Assembly: GCA_913060665.1 (NCBI GenBank)
Contig: CAJXUY010000007.1
Span: 124,001 to 188,000 of the forward strand
Length of the DNA stretch: 64,000 bases
Origin: an uncultured Oleiphilaceae bacterium
GTDB taxonomy: Bacteria; Pseudomonadota; Gammaproteobacteria; Pseudomonadales; Oleiphilaceae
Reading direction: 5' to 3'
Position numbers and translations under genes: made by a program. Positions 1 to 8,686 of this stretch are shown here, piece by piece. Position 1 is the stretch's first letter; every line of letters starts with the position of its first letter. The notes beneath the pieces are model-generated. The model searched no databases. It had not been told where the DNA came from and worked only from the letters and a program-made list of their open reading frames with translations.

Positions 1-1
1 T

Positions 2-643
2 GCTTATCTAACGGGAATTAGGGAGTTTTGGTCCCTGCCGCTAAATGTACATCCATCCACTCTTATCCCTCGGCCCGATACTGAACGTTTAGTGGAAGTC
101 GCGCTTGAGTTAACATCCTGCGAGCCTTTACATGTTGTTGATCTTGGTACAGGTACGGGCGCAATTGCATTGGCGCTAGCATCAGAAAGAGTTCAGTGGA
201 TGGTGACGGGTATAGATCAGTCAGAGGAGGCTGTTTGTTTAGCGAAAGAGAATGCCCGCATTAATCAATTGGAGCGAGTAGAATTTAAGGTGGGCTCTTG
301 GTGTGATGAGCTGGCCTCAAGAAGTGTCGACTTGATGATAAGTAACCCTCCTTATATATCGGATTCAGACCCCCATTTGTCACAAGGAGATGTTCGTTTT
401 GAGCCTTTGTCGGCTTTGGTTGCTGCACAAAACGGATTATCTGATATCGTTGATATTGCAAAGCAATCCAGTGTCTGCTTAAAGGATCAAGGGTGGCTGA
501 TGGTAGAGCACGGCTTTGAGCAGGCAGGTGATGTACGACAGATTTTTAAAACCTGCGGGTATTCTAGTGTCGCGAGTTATCAGGACTTATCAGGCAATGA
601 TCGCGTTACCGTTGGGCGTTGGTTAGTGGTGGAAACTCAATGA
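2..643 (+). CDS. prmC: Peptide chain release factor N5-glutamine methyltransferase PrmC (5' truncated by window)
   Basis: PrmC (HemK) uses S-adenosylmethionine to methylate the Gln of the GGQ motif in release factors RF1 and RF2. The reading frame is open from base 2, and residues before the first possible internal start (GTG at 92) already match the family (AYLTG, FWSLPL, LIPRPDTE), so the true start lies outside the window. Visible motifs are the SAM-binding DLGTGTGAIALALA and the catalytic SNPPYIS. The stop TGA is at 641-643. moeB follows 15 bp later, the common prfA-prmC-moeB arrangement. The missing part should be roughly 60-70 N-terminal residues. Confidence 0.95.
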   Translation, partial: AYLTGIREFWSLPLNVHPSTLIPRPDTERLVEVALELTSCEPLHVVDLGTGTGAIALALASERVQWMVTGIDQSEEAVCLAKENARINQLERVEFKVGSWCDELASRSVDLMISNPPYISDSDPHLSQGDVRFEPLSALVAAQNGLSDIVDIAKQSSVCLKDQGWLMVEHGFEQAGDVRQIFKTCGYSSVASYQDLSGNDRVTVGRWLVVETQ

Positions 644-658
644 TTGAAGGAGGGTGTC

Positions 659-1432
659 ATGACGTCACGGGATGATTACGATTTTAGTGATGAGCAGTTG
701 CAGCGATATAGCCGCCAGATAATGTTGCCGGTATTTGATATTGCAGGTCAGTCACGTCTAGCAACAAGTCGTGTGCTTATTCTAGGGATGGGAGGTTTGG
801 GTTCACCAGTTGCACTTTATTTGGCGGCAGCTGGGGTAGGGACGTTACACTTAGTTGATTTTGATTCGGTGGACTTGTCCAATTTGCAGAGGCAGATAGC
901 ACACAGGGTTTCGACAGTAGGTGAAAAGAAGGTTGAGTCGGCTAAAAAAGCGATTGCTCAGATTAATCCTGATGTAGATGTATTGGCCCAGTCGGAATTG
1001 CTTGAAGGAAGGGCCCTGTCGGATGCTATATCTGAAGCAGATATCGTCATTGATGCGACAGATAACTTTTCTTCTCGGTTTGCTATTAATGCGGCCTGTG
1101 TAAGTAGCAAAACGCCTTTAGTCTCGGGAGCTGCTATTCGCATGGAGGGGCAAGTGTCAGTGTTTGATCCTCGTATGGGCGATTCTCCGTGTTATCAGTG
1201 TTTATACTCTGATATTTCGGAAGATGAGCTAACGTGTTCAGAGGCGGGGGTAATGGCGCCTTTAGTAGGGATTATTGGCTCTGTGCAGGCGATGGAGGCT
1301 GTAAAACTCGTATCAGGTATGGGACAGCCGTTAGCAGGTAAGTTATTGATATTGGACGCCATGACGATGGAGTGGCGAACCATGAAATTAAAGAAAGACC
1401 CTTTATGTCGGGTCTGTTCCTCAATTTCGTGA
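659..1432 (+). CDS. moeB: Molybdopterin-synthase adenylyltransferase MoeB
   Basis: MoeB adenylates the C-terminal Gly of MoaD so that sulfur can be transferred for molybdopterin synthesis; ThiF-like enzymes do the same for ThiS. The start is the ATG at 659, 8 bases after GAAGGAGG; an in-frame TTG at 644 is less likely. The protein has about 257 residues. It shows the Rossmann/ATP-binding GMGGLGSPVALYLAAAG, the FDSVDLSNLQRQ region, the DATDNFSSR segment, and two CxxC pairs (CYQC near residue 180 and CRVC at the C-terminus) that bind structural zinc in the family. No rhodanese domain is fused, so it is the short MoeB form. It probably shares a transcript with prmC and converges on the phoH-like gene with a 12-bp gap. 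Confidence 0.9.
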   Translation: MTSRDDYDFSDEQLQRYSRQIMLPVFDIAGQSRLATSRVLILGMGGLGSPVALYLAAAGVGTLHLVDFDSVDLSNLQRQIAHRVSTVGEKKVESAKKAIAQINPDVDVLAQSELLEGRALSDAISEADIVIDATDNFSSRFAINAACVSSKTPLVSGAAIRMEGQVSVFDPRMGDSPCYQCLYSDISEDELTCSEAGVMAPLVGIIGSVQAMEAVKLVSGMGQPLAGKLLILDAMTMEWRTMKLKKDPLCRVCSSIS

Positions 1433-1444
1433 CTTGGACTCAGT

Positions 1445-2827
1445 CTAAAGGTTGGCTTCAGCGAATTCTGCTAATATTGATCTTGGAACACCCTTGAGGT
1501 GGATATGCCCACCATGCTTAAATCGCTTAAAACGTTCGGTCATAAAGGTTAAACCTGAACTGAGTGGGCTGAGGTATGGGGTGTCAATTTGGGCAAGGTT
1601 ACCTAAGCAGACAACCTTACTGCCAGTGCCGGCCCGAGTAATAATTGTTTTTATTTGGTGGGGCGTCAAGTTCTGGGATTCATCAATGAGTATTAAGCTA
1701 TATTGGAAGCTTCGTCCTCTGATATAGTTCAAGGACTTAAACTGAAGGGGGACTTTGTCGAGAATATATTCGACACTGCCGTGAGTGTTTTCATCATCTT
1801 GGTGTAATGCTTCAAGGTTGTCAGTAATAGCTCCAAGCCAAGGTTCCATTTTTTCAGTTTCTGTCCCTGGTAGAAAACCAATATCTTCGTCTAGCCCTTG
1901 AACACTGCGAGTAGCAATAATGCGTTTGTATAGCTTGCTGGCGACTGTCATTTCGATGGCGGCGGCTAATGCGAGTATTGTTTTTCCCGAGCCGGCTGCA
2001 CCCGTCAGGTTTACTAGGTGAATATCTGGGGATAGTAATAAATGTAGTGCGACTGCTTGGTAAATATCCCGTGGTACGAGCCCCCATGCCTCCTGTTGCA
2101 TTAGGTCATCATGGTGCATATCTTCGAGCACAATTTTTTCATCATTAAGGTCTATTACTTTACCAATAAACCCTTGCTCATCAATTACGAATTCATTGAT
2201 ATGAAGCACTTCAAGTGGCCCTTTACGCTCTAATATATGCTCGGTTACACCTTCTCGTTGAATCGTTTCAACCTTGTCGATGTTGTCCCAAAATGAGTTT
2301 TTGAACTCGGTATATCCTGACGGGAGCAGTTCTACATCATCTACGAGTTGATCATTATGGTAGTCCTGCGCTTCAACTCCAAAACCTCTAGCTTTTAAGC
2401 GCATATTAATGTCTTTGCTGACGAGTATTATTTCGCGATTTTTATGGAGTGATTGAAGGTCTGCAAGACTATTGATTATTTTGTTGTCGTTAAGGTGTTC
2501 TGGAAGGTGAGGGCCTTTTCCGTCTACGGGGTTCATTAAAATTGAAATGGTGCCTAAGGGGGCTGACTTTTCTGTACGCTTGATTGGCACGCCTTTTTCA
2601 ATTTGATTGGGTGTCGCATCACCAAGCAGTTGGTCTATCATCCGAATAGCTTGTCTGCAGTCAGCGGCTATTGATTGTTTTACTGCTTTTAACTTGTCGA
2701 GTTCTTCGAGTACGGTCATTGGAATAATGACTTGGTGTTCTTCAAAGTTTAGCAGGGCGCCTGGGTCGTGAATGAGGACGTTAGTGTCGAGTACGTATGC
2801 TTTTTTCTTGTTTCTGCTTACAGCCAT
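1445..2827 (-). CDS. PIN-PhoH fusion: ribonuclease domain plus PhoH ATPase
   Basis: This 460-residue protein joins an N-terminal PIN nuclease domain (about residues 8-140; YVLDTNVLIHDP with an acidic residue, LEELDKLK, and a later VSKDINMRLKARG) to a C-terminal PhoH P-loop ATPase (about 240-455; Walker A GAAGSGKT, Walker B LILIDESQN, then GNLAQIDTPYL). PIN-PhoH (PhoH2/YlaK type) proteins are RNA-processing or RNA-unwinding enzymes; the cellular role in Proteobacteria is poorly defined. It is a single gene, converging on moeB and transcribed alone. No small antitoxin-like gene lies directly upstream; the next gene is a TetR regulator on the same strand 142 bp away. Start ATG at 2825-2827, with AGAGG about 10 bases before it. 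Confidence 0.9.
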   Translation of the reverse strand: MAVSRNKKKAYVLDTNVLIHDPGALLNFEEHQVIIPMTVLEELDKLKAVKQSIAADCRQAIRMIDQLLGDATPNQIEKGVPIKRTEKSAPLGTISILMNPVDGKGPHLPEHLNDNKIINSLADLQSLHKNREIILVSKDINMRLKARGFGVEAQDYHNDQLVDDVELLPSGYTEFKNSFWDNIDKVETIQREGVTEHILERKGPLEVLHINEFVIDEQGFIGKVIDLNDEKIVLEDMHHDDLMQQEAWGLVPRDIYQAVALHLLLSPDIHLVNLTGAAGSGKTILALAAAIEMTVASKLYKRIIATRSVQGLDEDIGFLPGTETEKMEPWLGAITDNLEALHQDDENTHGSVEYILDKVPLQFKSLNYIRGRSFQYSLILIDESQNLTPHQIKTIITRAGTGSKVVCLGNLAQIDTPYLSPLSSGLTFMTERFKRFKHGGHIHLKGVPRSILAEFAEANL

Positions 2828-2969
2828 GCAATAAATACCTCTATGAGCAAAATACCGAATTAGGCTAGCGAGTTATGGGTGCATCGTATATAGATCTGGT
2901 AAACGAGTATGCGATATTAATAATTACAAAAAATATCATACTAGGGAAGTGTTTTTATTGCTCGTTGGG

Positions 2970-3638
2970 TTAAGAGTGGCTAACAAGCGCACCTTTCCAT
3001 AGGTTTTTTAAGGATAAGGCGAGGTCTTTTTTAAAGTCGGGGATGAACGTATTGAAAGGGTATTGCTGCTGTAATGGTTTGAGTTTCTCGGGCCAGTTTT
3101 GCATCTGCCATAAGCCTAGAATGAGGGCGTTGGTATGAAGTAGTAAGCTTCCACACTGACCTTTTGGGAATTGTGGGAATGCCTCTCTGAAGAGGTTGTC
3201 GATTAAATTAATTTTTTCGTTTAACATTAATTTAAACTCTCCAACGATTTTTATTTCAACATTCTGTTCGAGTACAGGGCTGGCCATGCTAGCGAGTGGC
3301 ATAAACAAGGGGTTGTTGTCGAGAAAGTTGATCAGGGTCGTGAGTAGGTTATCTGCCAGTTCGTCGGGGGAGGGTGGCGCATCAAGCAATTTAATGACTT
3401 TAGTCATCAGTGTCTCATAATCCTCTGAAAGCATGGCAAGGAATATTTCTTCTTTGGTTTTAAAGTAGAGGTAAACGGTGCCTTTGGCTAGACCTGCTTG
3501 GCGTGCAATATTGATGACAGATGGCAGGCCGCTGGTGTCTGCAAGGTAAAGTGCTTTGGCTGCGTCAAGAATAGACTGTCTTCTAGCGGCCTTTTCATGG
3601 TCGTCTATCGCTCTAAGTCTTTGGGGCAAGCATCTCAC
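2970..3638 (-). CDS. TetR/AcrR-family transcriptional regulator
   Basis: The protein has about 222 residues. The N-terminal domain (about residues 15-65) has the TetR helix-turn-helix signature: RRQSILDAAKALYLA, then INIARQAGLAKGTVYLYFKTKEEIF. The remaining helical ligand-binding domain gives no clue to the effector; it ends in LWKGALVSHS. The start is uncertain: GTG at 3636-3638 opens the frame, with a weak AGGA about 12 bases upstream, and a TTG three codons later is an alternative. It is flanked by a CBS gene and a PhoH gene on the same strand, so its target is not obvious. TetR proteins often regulate their own promoter or a nearby lipid or efflux gene; the START-domain gene 0.6 kb away is a possible but unproven target. 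Confidence 0.85.
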   Translation of the reverse strand: MRCLPQRLRAIDDHEKAARRQSILDAAKALYLADTSGLPSVINIARQAGLAKGTVYLYFKTKEEIFLAMLSEDYETLMTKVIKLLDAPPSPDELADNLLTTLINFLDNNPLFMPLASMASPVLEQNVEIKIVGEFKLMLNEKINLIDNLFREAFPQFPKGQCGSLLLHTNALILGLWQMQNWPEKLKPLQQQYPFNTFIPDFKKDLALSLKNLWKGALVSHS

Positions 3639-3702
3639 GTGGGTGTTGCGTCCTGTATCTATTAAGCTGTAGGGAGGTGGGTGCCTTGTATTGTACAGAG
3701 TT

Positions 3703-4170
3703 TCACGACTGAGCGTCAGCGATTATTTTTAACAGGTCATAGGTCGTTATAATGCCGGTTACTTCGCCAGCATGAGTAACGAAGACTCGATGGATGTGTT
3801 CGTCCATCATAAGCTCGGCAATTTCTGTTATTGGGGCGTCTTCTTCTACTGAGAATACAATAGGGGTCATGATATCCCGTACTTCAACGGGAACGTTTAT
3901 CATCTCTTCGAAAAGAAACTGTCTGAGTCGACGAGCTTCTTTAAGGTCCTCATCAGACATCCTCTTCTCATGCTCACTTGAGACGTTGTTTAGGTGGAAG
4001 TCAGCAATATCTTTTAATGTAGCAATTCCAATGACTTCACCACCCTCGTCGATCACGGGACTTCCACTGACCTCGTTGTCAGATAAGAATTTTGCAAATT
4101 TCTGCATGGTCCATGATTGAGGCACGGATTTAATATGTGGGGTCATAATGTCGCGTGCGACAAGTGTCAT
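3703..4170 (-). CDS. Protein made of two CBS domains
   Basis: This 155-residue soluble protein consists of a CBS (Bateman) pair: the first at about residues 5-60 (ARDIMTPHIKSVP ... GSPVIDEGGEVIGIATLKDI) and the second at about 98-150 (VRDIMTPIVFSVEEDAPITEIAELM ... RVFVTHAGEVTGIITTYDLL). Between them is a charged helix (residues 66-90). CBS pairs bind adenine nucleotides and act as energy sensors or regulators of partner proteins; no enzymatic domain is attached. Start ATG at 4168-4170, with AAGGAA upstream. It could share a transcript with the START-domain gene 85 bp upstream. The partner cannot be named from sequence. Confidence 0.85.
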   Translation of the reverse strand: MTLVARDIMTPHIKSVPQSWTMQKFAKFLSDNEVSGSPVIDEGGEVIGIATLKDIADFHLNNVSSEHEKRMSDEDLKEARRLRQFLFEEMINVPVEVRDIMTPIVFSVEEDAPITEIAELMMDEHIHRVFVTHAGEVTGIITTYDLLKIIADAQS

Positions 4171-4255
4171 TGGGGATTCCTTTTCACTATTCCAGTTTCA
4201 TTCATTCTAACTCTGCGATGAAGTTTTGAGAAGTGCCTAGTAATGATGAATCGCT

Positions 4256-4975
4256 CTATTGTCGGGTTAATTTCGAATTGACACCCATTATCATGCCTTG
4301 TTGATCGAACAAGATTTCAGCATCTTGATACTTTGGTAGCTTGGCTGTGCGCTCTAACGCCTGAAGGGATTTGATCGGGATATCTATAATTAGTGAATTG
4401 ACTAACCATCCTGGCAATATTCCACCTGGTTCTGTGTGTTGTAGCCAAACCATTTTTGTTGTGTTGTCATCAAGGGCTTCAAACGAGTAGACCGTTTGTG
4501 CAACATGAACTCGCTCGAATTCATCGCTAATTTCTTTTTTGCTATTGGTCGCCCCCATATGCATTAGAATTATGCCACTCTTTGGGTCGCTGCTGGTTCT
4601 AATATGGAGTGCATAGTCTCTATCTTTAAAGGGCCAAGGCATGTCATTAACAGAATATGCGTATCGATCGTTAAAACTGGTTTCATCGAAGCTACTTGCT
4701 TCGGTACAGCCCAATACCCACTCCATGCATGATTTGGGGTTCGCCATAACCGCCATAATGTTATTCAGAGGCGCGTCAATGATTGCGACCGCTTTGAATG
4801 CCTTAAAGTTAGAGTTTGGGTGTGGGCGGGTATATATAGTGATGTTCTCTTCGGTTTCCTTTTTGTCCCAGTCAGGTGCATCCATAGGGATTTCGTCAGA
4901 AATAGCGAAAGGAGAAGAAAGAAGCGCTGCTGAAGTTAAAAGTGTAGAGATGTATCTTAAAAAGGAACGGGTCAT
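4256..4975 (-). CDS. Secreted START-domain lipid-binding protein
   Basis: This 239-residue protein begins with a signal peptide (MTRSF, hydrophobic core ISTLLTSAALLSSPFA, likely cleaved around residues 24-27). The rest is a START/SRPBCC fold: ITIYTRPHPNSNFKAFKAVAIIDAP, then MEWVLGC, then DMPWPFKDRDYALHIR, then TKMVWLQHTEPGGILPGWLVN. Bacterial periplasmic START proteins of this type are thought to bind hydrophobic ligands; the ligand is unknown. The gene diverges from the DUF2804 gene at 5271 across a 295-bp region that holds an inverted repeat and a promoter, so the two may be co-regulated. The N-terminus could instead be a membrane anchor. Confidence 0.82.
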   Translation of the reverse strand: MTRSFLRYISTLLTSAALLSSPFAISDEIPMDAPDWDKKETEENITIYTRPHPNSNFKAFKAVAIIDAPLNNIMAVMANPKSCMEWVLGCTEASSFDETSFNDRYAYSVNDMPWPFKDRDYALHIRTSSDPKSGIILMHMGATNSKKEISDEFERVHVAQTVYSFEALDDNTTKMVWLQHTEPGGILPGWLVNSLIIDIPIKSLQALERTAKLPKYQDAEILFDQQGMIMGVNSKLTRQ

Positions 4976-5129
4976 AGGTAAACTTTTTTGAGTGTTAAAA
5001 TTAGGTTTGGCATTTTATGTTACTTTTAGTATAAAAAGCTCTAATTAGAAAATAAAATGGTTGTATGTGTTGTCTTTCGAAAGTGTTGTCACTGGTAATG
5101 ACGACATATCCCAACGAGTTAACAGTTAT

Positions 5130-5147
5130 CTAGAACGCTAATTCTAG
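5130..5147. promoter_or_regulatory. Inverted repeat, candidate operator between START-domain and DUF2804 genes
   Basis: CTAGAA, six bases, TTCTAG: a perfect 6-6-6 dyad ending three bases before a candidate -35 box (5150-5155). The position in a divergent intergenic region suits a repressor or activator site. The cognate protein is unknown; the nearby TetR protein is one candidate. Confidence 0.35.
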
Positions 5148-5149
5148 CA

Positions 5150-5179
5150 TTGACTGATAGCCAAAAATGATAATTTATA
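5150..5179 (+). promoter_or_regulatory. Candidate sigma-70 promoter for the DUF2804 gene
   Basis: TTGACT (5150-5155), an 18-base spacer and TTTATA (5174-5179). Transcription would begin near 5187, giving a leader of about 85 bases before the GTG start at 5271. The -35 box is close to consensus and the -10 box fair. Confidence 0.4.
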
Positions 5180-5270
5180 TACATTTTAGTAAAAATGTTC
5201 GAATGAGTTGAGAATGTTATTTGTGTGATTATTATCGCGGTTGAAGAGTATTGAAACTAGAGGTGTAAAC

Positions 5271-6302
5271 GTGAAAATAGGTAATGGCATAAGGTTAATC
5301 CAGAAAAACGCTAACCCGGTTTATGGAGAAATAGCACAGCCAGTTTCTGAGGTTAACTATTTGGATTATGACTTCAGAACACCTATGGATAAGCCTGTTA
5401 CGGGTATTCGTAAACGAATGTCATTTAACCAGTTTCAATTTATCGGCATCATGAATGAGGATATTATTGCGGGTATCGCGATTGTTGATTTGAAGCTGAT
5501 TAGTAATGTGTTTGTGTATGTGTATGACCTGAATAGCGGCGAATTATTTGAAAAAAGTATACTTCAGCCCCTTGCGATTGGGACTGCTATTGAAGCTAAG
5601 CCAGATACGGGGTCAAGTAGTTTTAAGCAGTTTGGTAATAGTATAGGCATCACTACGAATAAAGATGGTAGTGAGCGATATTTGCAGGTTAGTTTGGGGC
5701 GCGTTGTCTCGATAGACGTTACGGTTTTCCAGCCTGCCGGGTTTAACCCTCTTCGAGTGTGCTCAAAAGCGGGTTATAACGGCTGGGTTTACACTCAGAA
5801 AGTGGCGGGGTTGGCTGCTAAAGGGACGGTTGCTTGTAATGGTAAAAAATATCAACTAACACAGAAAGATGCCTCGGCTAGTTCGGATTGGAGCTGTGGT
5901 TTTATGCGTAGAGAGACCGCATGGAATTGGGCGAGTTTTTCTGGCATGTTATCAGATGGTAGGCGTATTGGTCTTAATTTGGCGGCAGGCGTCAATGAAA
6001 CCGGGGTGACTGAAAACTGTTTGTGGGTTGATGGTGTTTTAACAAAGCTCAATATGGCGGTTTTTGAGTTTGATCGATACCAGCCTGAAAAACCGTGGAA
6101 GGTGAAAACGACTGATGGACTTTTAGCGTTGAAATTTCAGCCTGTAGGTAAGCGAGAAGAAAAAACTAACGCGTGGGTTATCGCCTCCAATTTCAAGCAG
6201 ATGTTCGGTCACTTTAGTGGCTGGATGATTGATTCTTCGGGCGAGAAAATTTTATTGGATCATATTCCAGGGTTTATGGAAGACCATTATGCTAAGTGGT
6301 AA
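5271..6302 (+). CDS. DUF2804 family protein
   Basis: The protein has about 343 residues, is soluble and has no signal peptide. It matches DUF2804 in length and pattern: an N-terminal VYGEIAQPVSEVNYLDYDFRTP, a middle AGIAIVDLKLISNVFVYVYD, and a later aromatic stretch SCGFMRRETAWNWASFSG followed by GVTENCLWVDG. The family has no established activity that I can name; the fold is thought to be beta-rich and related to hydroxyneurosporene synthase/AttH-like lipocalin proteins. I chose the GTG at 5271, which has AGAGG eight bases upstream, over the in-frame TTG at 5241, which has no ribosome-binding site. It is divergent from the secreted START-domain gene, so a lipid-related role is an inference from context only. 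Confidence 0.8.
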   Translation: MKIGNGIRLIQKNANPVYGEIAQPVSEVNYLDYDFRTPMDKPVTGIRKRMSFNQFQFIGIMNEDIIAGIAIVDLKLISNVFVYVYDLNSGELFEKSILQPLAIGTAIEAKPDTGSSSFKQFGNSIGITTNKDGSERYLQVSLGRVVSIDVTVFQPAGFNPLRVCSKAGYNGWVYTQKVAGLAAKGTVACNGKKYQLTQKDASASSDWSCGFMRRETAWNWASFSGMLSDGRRIGLNLAAGVNETGVTENCLWVDGVLTKLNMAVFEFDRYQPEKPWKVKTTDGLLALKFQPVGKREEKTNAWVIASNFKQMFGHFSGWMIDSSGEKILLDHIPGFMEDHYAKW

Positions 6303-6330
6303 AAAGTGCTGATAAATGAACTATAAAAGA

Positions 6331-6345
6331 GCGGCTCTTAGCCGC
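6331..6345 (-). terminator. Candidate terminator of minCDE
   Basis: GCGGCT, three bases, AGCCGC form a 6-bp GC-rich stem. Read on the minus strand it is followed by TCTTTTAT, about 56 bases after the minE stop codon. On the plus strand there is no T-tract, so it suits minE rather than the DUF2804 gene. Confidence 0.55.
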
Positions 6346-6400
6346 AATTGATATGAATACCATTGCGTCAAAGTGTCGCTCCTGCAGAGCTCAATAACGA

Positions 6401-6649
6401 TTAATCGGGTAATGTCACATTCAGCTCAAGTACAGAGCAGTTACCATTATTGTCCAGCTGAACCTGAACCTGGTCTTGATCTATCGGCACATATTTACGA
6501 ATAACGTCCAGAATTTCCTGCTGCAGTTGCGGCAGGTAGTCAGGCTGGTCTCGTTTTGTTCGCTCATGAGCAACAATGATCTGCAATCGTTCTTTGGCAA
6601 TTGAAGCTGTGTTTGTTTTCTTTGTTTTAAAGTAGTCCAAAAAACTCAT
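6401..6649 (-). CDS. minE: Cell division topological specificity factor MinE
   Basis: MinE is an 82-residue protein that displaces MinD from the membrane and drives the pole-to-pole oscillation that keeps the division septum at mid-cell. The N-terminal amphipathic MSFLDYF, the anti-MinCD segment with [11 protein letters not shown] (about residues 21-31) and the C-terminal dimerisation domain are all present. ATG at 6647-6649 lies only 2 bases after the minD stop, indicating tight co-translation. It is the last gene of a minC-minD-minE cluster on the minus strand. Confidence 0.96.
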   Translation of the reverse strand: MSFLDYFKTKKTNTASIAKERLQIIVAHERTKRDQPDYLPQLQQEILDVIRKYVPIDQDQVQVQLDNNGNCSVLELNVTLPD

Positions 6650-6651
6650 TA

Positions 6652-7461
6652 TTACCCCCTAAACATCCTTTTAAAGAACCCTTTTTTCTCGACTTCAAGG
6701 AAACGATGCTCACGCTCTTCTCCTAATAGTCGGTCTACCGCGTCTTGATAAGCCTGACCTGCGTCGCTGACCTCGTCTAGTATAACGGGCACGCCTTGGT
6801 TAGATGCGCTCAATACCGTCTGGGATTCAGGGATAACACCCAGTAGCTTGATCGCTAATATATCTTTAACGTCTTCTACGCAAAGCATTTCACCTGTTTC
6901 TGCTCGTGCAGGGTTGTAGCGCGATAGCAATAAGTGCTCTTTTACAGGGTCGAGGCCCATTTCGGCTCTTCTTGACTTACTCTGAAGGATACCCAAAATA
7001 CGGTCGGAGTCTCGTACTGATGATACTTCAGGGTTAGTTACGATGATGGCTTCATCGGCATAATATAACGCCATTTGTGCGCCATGCTCAATTCCCGCAG
7101 GTGAATCACAAATAATATACTCGAAGCGCTCAGCCAGTTCGTTTAGTACTCGTTCAACACCTTGTTGTGTCAAAGCATCTTTATCGCGGGTTTGAGAGGC
7201 AGGTAAGATGAATAGGTCATCAACGTGCTTATCTTTAATCAGTGCCTGATTGAGTGTTGCTTCTTCGTTAATAACGTTAACGAAGTCATATACCACTCGG
7301 CGCTCGCAGTTCATGATGAGGTCAAGGTTTCTAAGGCCCACATCAAAGTCAATAACGACAGTTTTGTGCCCGCGTTTTGCCAGTCCCGTTGAGACGGATG
7401 CACTGGTGGTCGTTTTGCCAACACCACCCTTGCCTGATGTAATCACTATTATCTTAGCCAA
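6652..7461 (-). CDS. minD: Septum-site determining ATPase MinD
   Basis: MinD is a 269-residue membrane-associated ATPase that recruits MinC and oscillates with MinE. The deviant Walker A motif [14 protein letters not shown] is at residues 9-22, the switch-like [10 protein letters not shown] near 39-48, and the C-terminal amphipathic membrane-targeting helix ([11 protein letters not shown]) is intact. The start codon is TTG at 7459-7461, giving the expected MAKIIVIT N-terminus; GGGAAA lies upstream and no in-frame ATG does. A rare start could tune MinD level relative to MinE. minC lies 155 bp upstream, an unusually wide gap for a min operon, which leaves room for a separate minDE promoter. Confidence 0.96.
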   Translation of the reverse strand: MAKIIVITSGKGGVGKTTTSASVSTGLAKRGHKTVVIDFDVGLRNLDLIMNCERRVVYDFVNVINEEATLNQALIKDKHVDDLFILPASQTRDKDALTQQGVERVLNELAERFEYIICDSPAGIEHGAQMALYYADEAIIVTNPEVSSVRDSDRILGILQSKSRRAEMGLDPVKEHLLLSRYNPARAETGEMLCVEDVKDILAIKLLGVIPESQTVLSASNQGVPVILDEVSDAGQAYQDAVDRLLGEEREHRFLEVEKKGFFKRMFRG

Positions 7462-7616
7462 TGTATAGTTTCCCGTTTGTCATGGTTAATCGTTGCTGAT
7501 TGTCCCTATCATTCTTTCAGCGTTTTAGGCTAGCTTTAGTTTAAGTCTGTTTGTAAAGCCAGTTTGCTGTAATCCTGTGAGCACGACACTTACAACTGAG
7601 TGGGTGCCCTTTATCA

Positions 7617-8477
7617 TTAATCTATTAATGGATTTACCGTCAATGTTTCATCAGCAAGATGAATTTGAGCAGGTTTTTTCCAGTTTCCATTTTGTAAATC
7701 TTCACTAATTTTATACTGTCCCGCAATGGAAACAAGCTCTGCTTCCAGGCTATGGCAAAAAATACGTGCTTTAGTATTACCCTTTACGCCTGCGAGGGCT
7801 CGTCCTCTGAGTGGACCGTAAACGTGAATATTACCATCTGCTAGAATTTCTGCTCCAGCACTAACTTGGGCTAATATAATTAAATCGCCATTTTGTGCAT
7901 AGACCTGTTGTCCTGAGCGGACAGGCTGATAGATTATACGGGTTTCTTGCACCTTTGTTTCTTTAGGTTTTGACGTGTCAGCCACTTGAATTGAGTTGTC
8001 ATTAGACTGAGTTTGTTGTGCTTCTGCTGGGGCTGATTCTGCATTTTGTGTGTTAGTCGCTTCATGCTTACTTTCCGTTGCAGGTGTTTCTTCAACTGGG
8101 TGTATATCAGCTTGTTCAGTTTCAGTAGTAGGGCTTCGTTCTTTCTGCGCAGGCATAGTTGCTAAACCGGCCAATTTTGCTGCTATCTGCTGTGTTTCAG
8201 TCCCGCCTCTTATAGCGACAGGCTTAACTGAGAAAGTGCTACAGATACGGATTATCTTGTCGAAGTCTGCAGGACCTTTGGCTCCATCAAATTTAGCGAG
8301 CCCAATAACTACGGGGAGGTTATTGAAAAAACCTGGCGCCTGTTCTGCCTTTGCGGATAGCTCCGCTGAAAACTGAGAGGGTTCGAAGTAGCTGAGCTCT
8401 AAAACAGTCAGAGGGAGTAGGGACCCTTTTAACTGTAAGCAACTAGTCTGCTGCGCTGATAATGCGGTTGAATTCAT
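7617..8477 (-). CDS. minC: Septum site-determining protein MinC
   Basis: MinC blocks FtsZ polymerisation away from mid-cell. The 286-residue protein has the N-terminal FtsZ-inhibiting domain (about residues 8-110), a long low-complexity linker rich in E, T, Q and A (about 115-180) and the C-terminal beta-helix that binds MinD (about 188-285; VRSGQQVYAQNGDLIILAQV, then GAEILADGNIHVYGPLRGRA). The total length exceeds E. coli MinC (231) because of the linker. ATG at 8475-8477. It is divergent from dinB, and the 270-bp gap carries promoters for both. Confidence 0.95.
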   Translation of the reverse strand: MNSTALSAQQTSCLQLKGSLLPLTVLELSYFEPSQFSAELSAKAEQAPGFFNNLPVVIGLAKFDGAKGPADFDKIIRICSTFSVKPVAIRGGTETQQIAAKLAGLATMPAQKERSPTTETEQADIHPVEETPATESKHEATNTQNAESAPAEAQQTQSNDNSIQVADTSKPKETKVQETRIIYQPVRSGQQVYAQNGDLIILAQVSAGAEILADGNIHVYGPLRGRALAGVKGNTKARIFCHSLEAELVSIAGQYKISEDLQNGNWKKPAQIHLADETLTVNPLID

Positions 8478-8653
8478 GTGCTAGTCCTAGCATTCGTCCC
8501 TGAGATGCCAACACCTTGATGGTGATTCCCGAGAGTTTTTAGCTGAAAGTTATTATTTGCAATATGCCGTTCATGTTAACACGATCCATAAAATATGACT
8601 CTTTTTTTAACGTTAATAGTTTTTTAGGTTAAGGGCTATTTTTTGACTTTTGC

Positions 8654-8683
8654 TTGCTCATATTTACGCGTGGGTGTCATAAT
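8654..8683 (+). promoter_or_regulatory. Candidate dinB promoter
   Basis: TTGCTC (8654-8659), an 18-base spacer and CATAAT (8678-8683). The LexA box begins four bases downstream of the -10 element, covering the expected start site, the geometry of an SOS-repressed promoter. Confidence 0.45.
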
Positions 8684-8686
8684 TAA

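Noticed and set aside
1445-2969. Toxin-antitoxin pair with the PIN-PhoH gene
   Set aside because: No short antitoxin frame upstream; the upstream gene is a full-length TetR regulator.
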